From the NCBI RefSeq assembly GCF_047495875.1, contig NC_092463.1:9434622-9498621 (forward strand): a DNA stretch of 64,000 bases. The letters run 5' to 3'. Each line of letters opens with the position of its first letter. Position 1 is the stretch's first letter. Source of the DNA: Pithys albifrons albifrons. Taxonomy: Eukaryota; Chordata; Aves; Passeriformes; Thamnophilidae. The notes beneath the pieces are model-generated. The model made no database searches and was not told the DNA's origin. It was given only the letters and a program-made list of their open reading frames with translations. Both the position numbers and the translations under genes were made by a program. This document shows, in pieces, positions 14,801-25,800 of this stretch.

Positions 14801-15599
14801 CATTCAGAAGGGTGCAAGTGACTTTGGAAAGTATTATTTTCTTTTCAGAAGGGACATGAGTTGTTTGGCAATTACTGCCAGGCATGCACCAGGTTGGTAA
14901 AACTGCCTGCAGAGATTTCAGAACAAGAGCAAAACTGGAGCAAAGTCCATCAGAGACTTCCTTACTTTCTGGAACAGGGAATCCAAGGTCATTGGCATCA
15001 GTATGGAGGCAGTTTTTGAACCCTGCTGTGTGCTCAAGAGCAGAGACTTGTGGGTTCAGAGACAAGTATGGCAGACAGCATTTGGGTCTGGGCTCTTCCT
15101 CTCCTATCACTACCGAAAATTCGCCAACTAGGCAGAGGCTGAAGGCTTAGGAGTTGAGCTACCCTGAGCCCTCACTTGCTCTTAACAGACTGCTGCCTGC
15201 ATGACAACAGGTGACTTGTGGTCAGGGACAGGCACCTGGAATAATTGAATTGCTAAAATGAGCTTTACTTGCAGATGTAATGGACTCTGTGGATGGAGTC
15301 CAAATGGGGAGCTGTAACAGACACTTAGCAGTGAATTGTAGCCCCAAAACCCAAGGAACTTGTGCAGATCTGATGTGTAAGGATGCTTTTCACAGCTGCA
15401 GATGAAGAGTCTTCTGGTAACAGCCTATGTCTCTTGGAAATTCTGCAGGGATTTTGAGGGCTCTGATCCTTGTTGTACCCTGATTTTCACTATCTTCACT
15501 AGGGCTCTTATGTGGGGAATCTGGTTTAGTTTTCAGTCCAAACCATGCAAAAGGCAAATCCTCATCAGGCCCTAGCAGATGTGATGGGCTGATCATTAT
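5863..15599. other. Unique non-coding DNA, no gene seen
   Basis: A long stretch with no identifiable transposon, RNA gene or exon. Open frames up to 140 codons (14688-15110 on minus) show no conserved motifs. A degenerate pair of AT-rich direct repeats sits at about 8247-8303 (AATTAAATAAATtAgAGAAC against AATTTAAATAAATaAAAGAAC). Local T and A runs occur at 8092-8103 and 11577-11590. Bases 10206-10475 contain an 89-codon minus-strand frame with no recognised domain. Confidence 0.55.
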
Positions 15600-15880
15600 T
15601 GAAGATGATGTATTTGGGATTTGTAATTAAAATTAAAGCTATTTGCTATAAAACATGTAGAATTTAATTCCTTTCATTAGATATCTTAGGCTAATTGTTG
15701 TATCCAGCAGGGAGCAAATGGCATTGTAATTGCTTGATATCTCATGCTGGTTTGATTAGAAGATGATAGGAATGGGGGAAAAGAGAGATAACTCCAATAA
15801 GAGCTTTATCTTCCTTTCTTTGACTTCTGCTTGGTGCCAAGTATTTCTAAAATAAAATAAAAATTTTGAATTGGACTTTC
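15600..15880. promoter_or_regulatory. Candidate conserved non-coding element (weak)
   Basis: AT-rich, repeat-free block with several homeodomain-type cores: TAATTAAAATTAAAG near 15625, CTAATTG near 15692 and GTAATTGC near 15726. GATA-type AGATAT/AGATAA sites are also present. This is the texture typical of vertebrate enhancers, but conservation cannot be tested from one genome. The limits are judged by eye. Confidence 0.2.
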
Positions 15881-18149
15881 TGTTGCCATCTCAGTGAGAA
15901 GGATATTGAGTGAAGGAGTGAAAATGCTGGTCCTATTTACCCCTGCAAAGGTACAGAGATCTCAGTTCAACTGCACTGCTTTGGGGATGAGCTTAGTAAG
16001 CACTCACTGGTCATGCAGAGGAGTTTTTCTGATTATTCTTCCCATCCTTCTGTCAGCAAAAACAAGGAACTGAAAGGCAAAGTGACAGGTCTCATGTCAC
16101 ATGATTTAAAGGCTGATTCCGAAGAGCTCCCCATTTCTTCTAGGATACACAGTTCTGAAACCACTGTGAAGTTTGCAAAGGTGATGGAGGTTGTGCAACA
16201 CTGGTGAGATACAGGGAAATGCTGTCACTTCTGGCTTTCATTGACTAAACTAGATTCCTCATTCTTCCATCCAGTGTGCAACAGAAGTTCCCTATAAGAG
16301 GTGATGTCTGAGATAAGTGTGCACATCTGCATATGAGAAATCCAATTTCTGTTGTAGCTCTGTATATGACACGCAGCTTCCTAAAGACACCCACACAGTG
16401 TCCATACCATTCTCTCTGCAGCTGCCTCATGTGGAGAATAGCACAGTTCAGTGCTAATCCTGGGATTAACACAGCTAGCCAGGGAAACATTTCTGAGTGG
16501 AGAAATAGTGCAGTGGGTCAGACTGTTCCTCCTCTTTGGACACTCACAGAGATCAAAACAGGGCATAGGAAGAGTTAACAACAGGCATGAAAACAGGCAG
16601 AAAAGTCTGGATAAAAGAAGATCTAAGAGGAGAGAGTTTGAGAGTGGAAAAAAAGGCAAATCTAGTGTAAAGAAATACCAAAAAGCAATTTCACCTGTGA
16701 AATACAGGTTTAGAGGGAGCACAGTACAATTAGGATAAAGCAGGTGGAAAAGCTGTTGTCAGCTGCTTATATGTTTGCGCAAGCGAAAGAGCCATAGCTG
16801 GGCCCCCGATGGCTTATGCTGAAGGCACTCAAGGGGATGCAGGATACTGATGGATGTGAAGGGAAGAAGAGAGGTGAGCAAACAAGACTGAGAGTGTTTT
16901 ACTTTTTAATGGGATTGTGAAGACTGACCACAGAGGAAAACTTTCAATGGCAGACATAAAGGCAAGCAACTTGTCTCTGTGTCAGAACCTCACAGGCCTT
17001 GGGAAAGTGAAAATAGCAACCTCTACAGTGAATCTTCCCTCTCCTTTCAGTCTCTAACATGAGACGTCTTCACATTCCCCCTGTGCAATAATTGATAAAA
17101 TGCCTTGGTGAGCTCAGCTCAGCCAGCCACCACTATGCCACTCCATCCTCATCAGTGTGCAGCTCAGAGCCTAAGCATGAAACTTCAGGCCCCAGCTATG
17201 ACCCTTTTATTGAAGAAGCTGGCTGTGCACAGCCCACTCACAGTGCAAGAGGCAGGTCATACATAAACCTTTTTAAGGTGTTTTTATGGTACTTGCTGCT
17301 TCAGAATCTTAGCACCTCGTAATCTTTATTAACATCGACTTCTCAGCATTTCTACAAGATAAGAAACTGCTACTGCCTTGATTTTTTCAGGTGAGCAGTA
17401 AAGGTCAATTCACAGTGGTCCTTCAGGTATCATAGATATCCTCTGACCCTACTCTGAAGCTCATGTGCTCCTGCAAAAACCCAAGTTTCACACCTGGACA
17501 GGTTATCTCAGGTGCTGGGAGTTAATTAAATTCCCATCCAGGGCTGAAATCAGCTCTGCAAAGATTCCAAAGAACTGGTATTTATCCAGGAAAAGGTCCT
17601 GGTGGCAGGATCATGCTATGTGACTGGAGTACACAGATTCCCAAGGCAGGGTCTGGAAGGGGTCTCTTCTGACTCTGTCACTACATTTAAGTTCAGCTGA
17701 CTGGCTTCAGAAACTGTGAGTCAAGAGATTTTCTTCTGTGTCTCCTAATATTTAATATTTCTTCTTCTTCTGACCTGGTTTTGAGTTTGCAAAGAGGATT
17801 GCCACTGGGTTTTTCTAGATCTTCCTACATGGTGATAATCTCTTACTGGAGTTTTTTTTCTGTCTCTACTGCCAGCTATGACTTGCTTTTGCTAATAGAG
17901 GTATGCAGGCACCTTCTTTGCCACCCACTTTTGACTGTTTAAAATTATCTCCACACACACACATATTAAATAAACTTCTTGTGCATGAATTTTGTCCATG
18001 GTATGTGTGACATTTAAGCCCAAACCCCAAACCTATAGCTAGCTGCGCTACACCAGACCATATTAAGCCCGTCTAAGCAAGACTCTTTCTAGTGAGCAGA
18101 AGGGGGGAAAAGTCTCTGTGGCTGCTATACTGTCAGCTTTCCTACCCAA
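15881..18149. other. Unique non-coding DNA, no gene seen
   Basis: No recognised repeat or exon. Overlapping frames on both strands at 16245-16738 have no domain and cancel one another as evidence. A short TTGCGCAA palindrome near 16780 and a small CA run (about 17953-17963) are the only visible features. Confidence 0.5.
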
Positions 18150-18480
18150 TTTAATTAGTTCTGTGAAGTTCCTTGACTAAATTTGCATATAATTTATTCT
18201 TCCCTCCCTTTCCTTGTTACACGCGTTAATTATTTTCATGCGGCAGGCTCAGGGCTCACAGATGAAGCGCAGATCTGGGCAAACATCTCTGCCCGCGGCA
18301 GGAGGCCCCCCCAGGGAAAAGCAGCTGTGAATAGGTATGGGAGGAGGGAATTCTGCATGATAAATCTGAAGTTAGGCAAGGCTGCAAGGCAGGCACGGAG
18401 CAGTGGGAAACTGCACACAGTCTGGGTCTTCTGGAAGTCTCTGCAAACAAATACAGAGGTTGATGGAAAGTGACTTTATA
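18150..18480. promoter_or_regulatory. Local CpG-rich block in CpG-poor DNA
   Basis: The stretch holds about seven CpGs between 18222 and 18400, including ACGCGTTAAT and CCCGCGG. It is flanked by an octamer-like ATTTGCATATAA and a run of eight C. The surrounding kilobases have almost no CpG. This could be an enhancer or a small CpG-rich regulatory element. It is far too short and weak for a classical CpG-island promoter, and no exon with an open frame and splice donor stands out next to it. Confidence 0.25.
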
Positions 18481-19692
18481 AAATCAGCTGCTGCTGTCAG
18501 TTAAAGTGTTAATCCTGTGTAAATCCCTTCTGGAATGTGGGCTGGAGTACATGGACAAGACTTTAAGAGAAATAAAACAGTAGCTCTAATTTAAAGTAGT
18601 TTTTAGGGGTGCACACAGGATATGCCAAGGCATTATCTGGGGACAGTCCACAGGAGGGAGCAGTGCGTTGGTGAGGACAGTGGTACCAGATATCAACAGC
18701 GATGAGAGTGAGTGGGATCTAATCAGCTGCAGGTTGAAGACTGATGCTCCTGCCATCGTCACTGGGGCTGCTTTAGCAATAACACCTCTCTCAAAACCCA
18801 AGGGCTAAGGTGAAACCTGCAGAAAGCAGTTTTGTTCATTTTTTAGATAAAGATACATGAAGTGAAAAGCTGATGTTTTCACACCTGTGCCTGAAATCAC
18901 AGCCATCATCAATCAGGACCTGAGTTTCCAAAGTCGTTTTCTCCTTTGAAAGGATAAGTAGTGTACTATTGCCTGGCCATGGCACAGGCCAGAAGTGACC
19001 ACAAGTTCCAGCTCACAGGTCCTCCTGCTGCTTCTTTTGTTGTGACAAAGTAGAAAACAAAAACTGAATTAAAAAATAATCTGCCTACATACTGACAGAA
19101 TAGCAGATTTCTCCTCTCACACGATTGCAAAATCTGGGTTTATCTCCACCTTTCTATTTACATTTATTTGCTTACCAGGAAATAGAGGAATTCAGATCAG
19201 CACCCTCCTTTTCTGTGTGGTGGAGCCCTGGTTTGATAAGGCAAGGAGGGGGACTACCTGCTGCTCTGCTGTGCATCCAAATGAAGATAGTAGCAATATA
19301 GGTCTGCATGATAAGCATAAAAATTGGTCATTTTATGCTAGATCATCTCCTGTTGTGCAAGGTAAAATGGTTTTGCCTCTCTGTATGCCAGAGGCAGAAT
19401 CACTTAAACACAGTCCAGAGGAATATTTTAGTATCACCCTAAGTAATGATATTACTGATAACTACCAGCTAGCAGACTATCTTTGGCCCATGGTTACTAC
19501 TAAATTTATCAGTGGAGAAACAGTTTGTGGGAGCTATTGCATCTTTATTTTGCTATTAATCCATCTGTACAGCTATGTTCTCCCTCCGTGGTGAATGTCA
19601 GCTATGGGAATTTTCAGAGTGGACAGAGGAAATACTACGTCTGGAAGGCACAGGTTGCTGGCTAAATAAACCTCCCCCAGGAAAGTGTTTGG
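18481..19692. other. Unique non-coding DNA, no gene seen
   Basis: Nothing recognised. The plus frame at 19217-19594 (125 codons) ends in a hydrophobic stretch but matches no family I know, and no start or splice context supports it. Confidence 0.5.
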
Positions 19693-19772
19693 AGAATCAT
19701 GGAAGCATAGACAGGCTTAAATTGGAAGGGACCTTAAATATCATCTAGTTCCAACCCCCAATGGGAGCAGCA
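19693..19772 (-). mobile_element. CR1 LINE 3' tail fragment (minus strand)
   Basis: 'agaatcatggaagcatagac' is followed by 'ttggaagggaccttaaatat' and 'catctagttccaaccccc'. This is the antisense of the last roughly 75 bases of a CR1 element, with its octamer tail at 19693. Only the extreme 3' end is present, as in many CR1 copies truncated during target-primed reverse transcription. Confidence 0.9.
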
Positions 19773-20764
19773 GGAGAGGAAAGGGGAAATCTTCCAAACA
19801 CAGAAGGAATTTAGTTTAAATGCCTCAGCCAATGGAGCAGAGATTTTTAACATATGACATGAGCAAACAATTCTTTTTTTTAAAGTGCTTTGTTTACTGC
19901 ATAATTTAAAGGAAAATTTTGTCACTCTTTGCTGCATAATTGAAATTTTATTGTGCTGTTAATAAAAATGTACATCAAATGTGACAATTATTATTCTTCA
20001 ATGGATTTTTATACCATTTCAGTCTGAGAGAGATATGAGAAAGCATTAAATGTAGCTAAAGATGTATTCTGAAATCATGTCTATGATTTAGTGCTTCTTG
20101 AAATTGGTGAAATAGTTGCATATCCTCTACTTCTGTGAAGTAATTCTGGATTTTCAGAGAGTCAATATATTTTAACAGTTGTAAATGATGGGCCAATCCT
20201 GCAGTCATTTTCAGGTAAAAATCACATTTATTTTCATGGGAGTTTTGTCAGGGTAGGGGAGACAGCTACAGCAAGATGTATAAATGTATAAAAAAAGTCA
20301 GTTCCAGTATGCCATTTGTTTGAGTGTTCAAAACAGCATTATCCTTTCATGTCCCATACACTGAGGCAGTAAATCATTTTTAAAAGGTTTGGAGATAAAA
20401 GAAAAATACATTTGACCCTTTGTGCTTGAACCTGGACCCTTACTTATGTCACTGCCTTGGTTTCTGGGGGACATGGTACAGAAAAAATCTGTAGAATTTA
20501 GTTGTAACCACGAGTGGGACAACAGTGTAAATTTCTACAGCTTGCCTTTATACTTCATGAGATATAAACTGATGGGGCTCAAAATATTTTCTTGTCTTTA
20601 TTATTCTTTGGGGGGGGAGGGTGGGGAAGAAAACGCATCAAACATAGATGTTTTTAGGAACAGTACTTTCCAACTGAAGCATTTCTTAAAAGTATATTTA
20701 TCCTTTGAAGAAGAAATGTCATTATTTCTAGAAGGGAGAAAATGATGATATAAATATGTTTTTG
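19773..20764. other. Unique non-coding DNA, no gene seen
   Basis: AT-rich sequence with no recognised repeat apart from a short G run at 20610-20617 followed by GGGTGGGG. The open frame at 20422-20745 (+) has no recognised domain. Confidence 0.5.
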
Positions 20765-21010
20765 GATAATGGAACCACTTTGTTAATGAACAGTAATTTT
20801 CCGGCTACCTCTGGAGGAATTAAGATCATGGATTATATAATACATCTGTGAAAGCTTATCTGATCGCCCAGTAATTGTGACCTCATTCTGAGTTGTGCAA
20901 TTAAGCATTAAGCTACTATTTGGCAGCGTAATTAATTGTGTTTTACTTTTCTGATATGCTTGTTGATGATATGGAGTAAAATTACCGATAACAGCAGAGG
21001 GGTGGGAGGA
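20765..21010. promoter_or_regulatory. Candidate conserved non-coding element / enhancer
   Basis: Dense cluster of binding-site-like cores without repeats: GGATTA (bicoid-class homeodomain) at 20830-20835, an E-box CATCTG at 20843-20848, a reversed GATA site CTTATCT at 20855-20861, TAATTG at 20872-20877, TGCAATTAAGCATTAAGC from about 20896, and TAATTAATTG at 20929-20938. The mix of palindromic homeodomain cores with E-box and GATA sites is typical of developmental enhancers. Function and conservation are inferred, not seen. Confidence 0.3.
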
Positions 21011-21879
21011 AGAGTTATCCAAGCGCTGTCCCCACGCAGCACTGCAGGTGCTGCTCTCCAGCATGGAGGAGATAATTAAGCAGGCAAAGAGCTAATGGCA
21101 GTGGGCAGGCTGTCACATCCACTGTGAGGGCTTTCAGGCTGGGCACCAATGTCCTTTTGCTTTCAAAGCCCTGTGTAATGCTGGAAGAGGCAGATGGGTT
21201 TGACAGGAGAGGGAGGAGTTTTGCAGGGCAAATTTGAGAATAGGTCTTTTGGATGTTTTCTTGCACCAAGTCACAGCTTTCCAAGTATAAATGGCTATTT
21301 GGAAACTTGCAAGGCAGCAACATTTTAGAAATATTTTTGGGAAAATTGGGCCCTAGGTTTAGATCTTAATCAAGTCAAATGTGGATTTTGGAGATAGTGA
21401 GAGAGATGAGATCAAGATGAGCAAAAAAGCAATGAATACAGTAAAAGAAAAAAAAAAAGACTCATCTCTGGGAAGGCATCTTAACCCTTCTAACCCTCCA
21501 AACAAAGTGCCAAAATCTCCAGGTGACCAAGAGGCAAGAGATGCTTGCCTGGAACCTCAGAGAAAATGAGGACTTTAGGAATCATTCATGGGCAGGAACC
21601 TCTGTGGTCACAGCATTAATGGCAAAGCAGGGATTCACATGTAACTCTCCTATAGGACAATTCATGGTAGATATCTTTCTTGACCCAGTGGATTTTCTTT
21701 TCCTTCCCCTTAAAGACTTCTGCTGTGTGTTTCTCCCTGCCCTAGTAGTGCCCTCCTGCTTGCTGCATGACATAACTGAGCCTAAAGGCTAGCTCTGAAC
21801 TAATGAAGAGCCACAGGTCCTCAGATGTTAATGTGCAAAAACCAGAATGTGAAACGAGACAGAAAAAAAGAAATTAATT
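21011..21879. other. Unique non-coding DNA, no gene seen
   Basis: No recognised repeat. Short open frames on both strands (21015-21323 minus, 21523-21792 plus) show no family resemblance. Confidence 0.5.
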
Positions 21880-22215
21880 TTTTTGTTCTTTCATGCTGAG
21901 ACTAGCAAGAAGCATAAGTATCCACTGTGACTGATTTAATTAATGCAAAGTAAGGAAGCATTAAAAGCTTTTTATTGTGATGTAGTTATCCCTGTGCAAT
22001 TAAACACATTTCCTCTTGGACCTCCTCCTCATTGGACTCTGCTATCCTTTGAGTAGTACATCAACAGTACGCCCTTTTCCGTCATGATGTACTGTACTCG
22101 TATATCTTCAGAGTGAGCTTTCTTTCTAATGATCTATTAGTGAAATGCATCATTTGAGTGAGGATGATGATGATGATATACTACTCCATGGATGATGCCA
22201 TCCAAAGGAAAGAAA
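21880..22215. promoter_or_regulatory. Candidate conserved non-coding element
   Basis: Repeat-free AT-rich block with GATTTAATTAATGC near 21932, GCAATTAAAC near 21997, a compact CpG trio (AGTACGCC, TTCCGTCA, CTCGTATA) at about 22066-22102, and a short (GAT)5 run at 22162-22178. CpG retention next to homeodomain cores in CpG-poor DNA is suggestive of constraint. Boundaries are approximate. Confidence 0.22.
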
Positions 22216-25200
22216 AGGTCAAACAACAAATTCAATAGAGTTATTGGATTAAAGTCAGGCAACACATCATCTCCAAGGCCACTTGCCTAATGCCAAGGAG
22301 GATTGCTGATACAAGCAGTGCATTCCAGGGACCATTTCTTTTACGACTCTGTCTGAGCTGACCCCTGAACATTAAGTGAAAGCAGCACTTGATATCATCT
22401 GAATTGAGAAAGTATCAAAATATTTTTGTGTTTGAGACTGTGCATATGACAGGTTCAGCATCAAGTCTCCAGGCACTGTATATGTTCTGCTCCTGTGGCC
22501 ATCCTTCTGCCTTCTTGTGCGCATTCACAAATGTGGCATGGCATGCATATCTCTGCCTAGATTGGTTCTGAATCATTTTCTTTGTGGATCTTGATCACTT
22601 GGTTCACTGCAATCATATAAGGTGCTAGCAAATGAGCTCTTTTTGTGAGTTGAAGTTACCAGTCTAGGATTATTGAATAATACCTACAAAATTCTTTCTT
22701 TATTGTGATCATCTTCTTTATGAAGTCTGAAAATATATTTTATTCCCTCTGTCTTTTTTCCACAGCATTCAAAACCCTGCTGTGTGCATGCTGTATGGAA
22801 AGTATTCACTGTACCTTAGAGTGAATTTTTTAAAAAATTATATGGATTTTTCACTTCTCAACTCATAGCTCTTATTTATATTCCTGAAGTCATAGAACTT
22901 TACTGTGGAGGGACACTGAGGGACTCATAAATAGTGTGTAGAGTTGTACCCCAAAATGGCTTAATTGTTTATTGCCTACCGAAATGTAAATGAAGCTTAT
23001 GGCAGCAGTGAGATTCATCTATCCATCCAAGGTCAATATATTGAGTAAGGTGCAATTTGCTGTGTGGGAAGGTGTCTTTCAATGAATATTCTTGATTTTC
23101 AGAAGAAGGCTTCAGGCTCATTTCTCCTTTCAAGTCCCCATATTTGCCTTTGCTGATAATAATGAATGATTTTGTAATGCCAAGATGAGACATCTGACTG
23201 CTTGATTTTGCCATTTCATGGTTGAGACTGACATGCAGTGCAGGTGCTCAGACTGGGAATGTGACCTGGCACTGGCCTTGGAAAATTGGAAAAGGTGGTT
23301 CTGAAGCCAAGGGCAGTTCTGTGCTGTATGGACATTTCAAGATGCTGGGGGTGAGTTGGTGCCAGCACCTCCACCCCCAACACCCCGTTTTCTACAGAGC
23401 ACAGTGTGTCCTAGCAGTTCTGTCAATATAATGGTCAGACATCTTCCAGCTGGAATCTGTGTATGGCCCATAGGCTACTGTGGAATAAATTCAAACCAAA
23501 ATGCATGTACTTCATCTGTTCCACCAGGCTTTTTCTGATTTTCCCCCCCGTCATTTTCCACCATTAATGCAAGAGACTTATTGTTACCAGGGAAATTTTA
23601 CATTGCATTTCCTGAAAATGTTAGGATGTCTGAATCTCTGTCTCCAGTGATGAACTTCTTTGTAATGAAGTGAGGAGTTGCTTTTAGGGAGAACATAGAG
23701 GAAAATTCATTTTGACTTCAGCTGGCTTCCTGAAAAATGCAACTCAATAGCCAGGAAGAACTGTTTTGAGGGCTTCAATTCTTGTCTTCTAGTCAGAGGT
23801 AGCATAGAAAGCACTGAGTGGGAATTACCAGGAATTTTTTACAACTCAAGGAGTAGGAGTCTAAAACAGCAAAATCACAGAAATTTTCCGGGCACAGAAC
23901 AATTCATGCAGAAAAACTTAGAGACTCTTTTGGCACTTACTTCTCTCAGATTCTATGATCTTCATGTTCCTTTTATTTTGTTTCAAGAACTGTATGTTCA
24001 GGAATGCTGATGCTGCTTAATTTGAAGCTGTTTCAAACAACTTGAACCGCTTCAGTATTAATAAAGCTTCGTGGCAAGTGTGATTTTTCTGGATTGAGTT
24101 AGGGCATTTCACAAGATAGAAAAATGAGAAGCCAGAAGGTTTTCCTGTTTCTAAAAGCTTGAGCAAATTTCTGGTAATGGCATGTCAAATGCAGCTTGTG
24201 AATTACACAGTTTCACTTCATGACAACATTCTCAGCATTTCCAGGCAAGACTCTAGTTAAAATAAAACTGAGAACCAGTTCAGCATGTAGAGGTATGTGT
24301 GCATTCATCACAGAGCTAGTCCTAGGAAGAATGGATCTACATGTCTGCAACAGCAAAAGCTGTTGTAAGTGCAGCTGCAAAATAGGTATTGTAAATATGT
24401 GGATGTATGGATATTTAGACGAAAGATCCTATAACATAAACAAGCAAACCCTGCAGGTATCTGTGTTTATCTGAGATGTGTATGTATAGTCTGTTTCATT
24501 ACCTGCTTTTTAGAACAGCCACCATGCAGCCAATTGATAATTTAAAAGATGCAAACACACATGCCTATACTATACAGTCATAAAAATTTACTAAGAGCAA
24601 AACAAAGGCTCCTACTTAGTAGAGGAAACTTGCAGTATGAAGAATTAAAAACACGTCAGTATGAAATATTTGTAAATAATTTTTTCTTCTCAGCATTTCA
24701 AGTGAACATCAAAACAACCTGAACAAAATCCAGTTGCCTACTAGTTTCTTCATTGCTTCCAAATGATACCAAATAGAGCTTAATTATCAGTGACAGATAT
24801 TTTCTACCAAACCTATTTCTCCATATAGGTTCCTTTCTTTAACTTTCCTCCTTTACCTTGCCTCTCCATCTTATTCCTCTGGATCCCTGCTTAGCCTGGA
24901 CTCAGTTTAACCATATCCTAACAGTGCAACAGTTCACAGCACACTTCCAGTGTCTCTCCACCCCAGAGCACATGAGTTACAACATTAGCTCACTGTACTT
25001 GCAGACAAATTTTGCAGGATGCCAAAATTTCCCTTAAAAAATAAATAAATAAATGACTGAAAGAAATCTCATCTTGTCGCTAATGGTATTTGCATCATTT
25101 TGCAGCTGTGTTGACTTTGAAGTGAGCAGTCAGTGATTATTGAGTTAGCTAGGTGAAGTGGAAAAATAATGATGGATTCAGTAGTCTTTTGTCACTTTTG

Positions 25201-25324
25201 GGCCTGAATTTTCCTTATGTCTGTGTGAGTGTTGGCCACGTACTGCCTGTCAGTGGTGAAAAATAGGTTTCCATACAAGTCCTGCTGGAACTAAAAATCT
25301 GGGCCATTTGATTTCTCATCATTT
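22216..25324. other. Unique non-coding DNA, no gene seen
   Basis: No convincing repeat or exon. A stretch near 22890-22950 ('tcatagaactttactgtgga') is loosely CR1-tail-like but too diverged to call. A (AAAT)4 run lies at about 25038-25055. Bases 23990-24080 have enhancer-like motif content but are short. Confidence 0.5.
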
Positions 25325-25800
25325 CAGCTCAGTTCCCCTTTATAATGAGTGTTAATAAATAACTTGGGGAAAAGGGTTCGTGATCTTCTATCACTCCAAT
25401 GTGCAACAATGAAAATTAAAATGGAGGAGAAACCGATAAAAAGCCTAATACCTCATAAACATTCTGTACCCCAAACAATGAATAATAGGAAACAGAAGCA
25501 GCTCTTAATGGGAAGATTTGGAGGTTTGAGGCCATTCTTAATTAGGCTTTCTTTGCCTAATTTGTTGTACAGTATATAGCATCTCTTTCAAGGCAGAATA
25601 ATATAGGTCAATAGTTGACTTAAAAATCTTTAAGAACTGGGATGATTAGTGATTTGAGCAAGAGCCATTAGCCAATGCAAAAACTCATGCTCTTTTAGAG
25701 ACGAGCTTGTCTTTGGGCAAGGAGCATAAATCTAAAACTTCAAACTCCATTGTTTGCATAAAATAAATCAATACTCAGCTCTACCGAGGGATGCATCGAT
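25325..25800. promoter_or_regulatory. Candidate conserved non-coding element
   Basis: Repeat-free block of about 475 bases with a run of AT-rich sites: GTTAATAAATAAC near 25350, CTTAATTAGGC near 25538 and CCTAATTTGTTG near 25558, GATGATTAGTGATT near 25643, and an AT-rich CATAAAATAAATC near 25758. A 76-codon plus-strand frame (25349-25579) crosses it, but no domain is visible. It is read as a possible enhancer; conservation cannot be tested here. Confidence 0.22.

Noticed and set aside
22162..22178. Second RTE tail
   Set aside because: This (GAT)5 run has no RTE sequence before it and no flanking duplication, so it is ordinary simple sequence.
22890..22950. Possible very old CR1 tail
   Set aside because: 'tcatagaactttactgtgga' resembles a CR1 tail, but the following bases do not keep the expected order of CR1 blocks, and chance similarity is likely.
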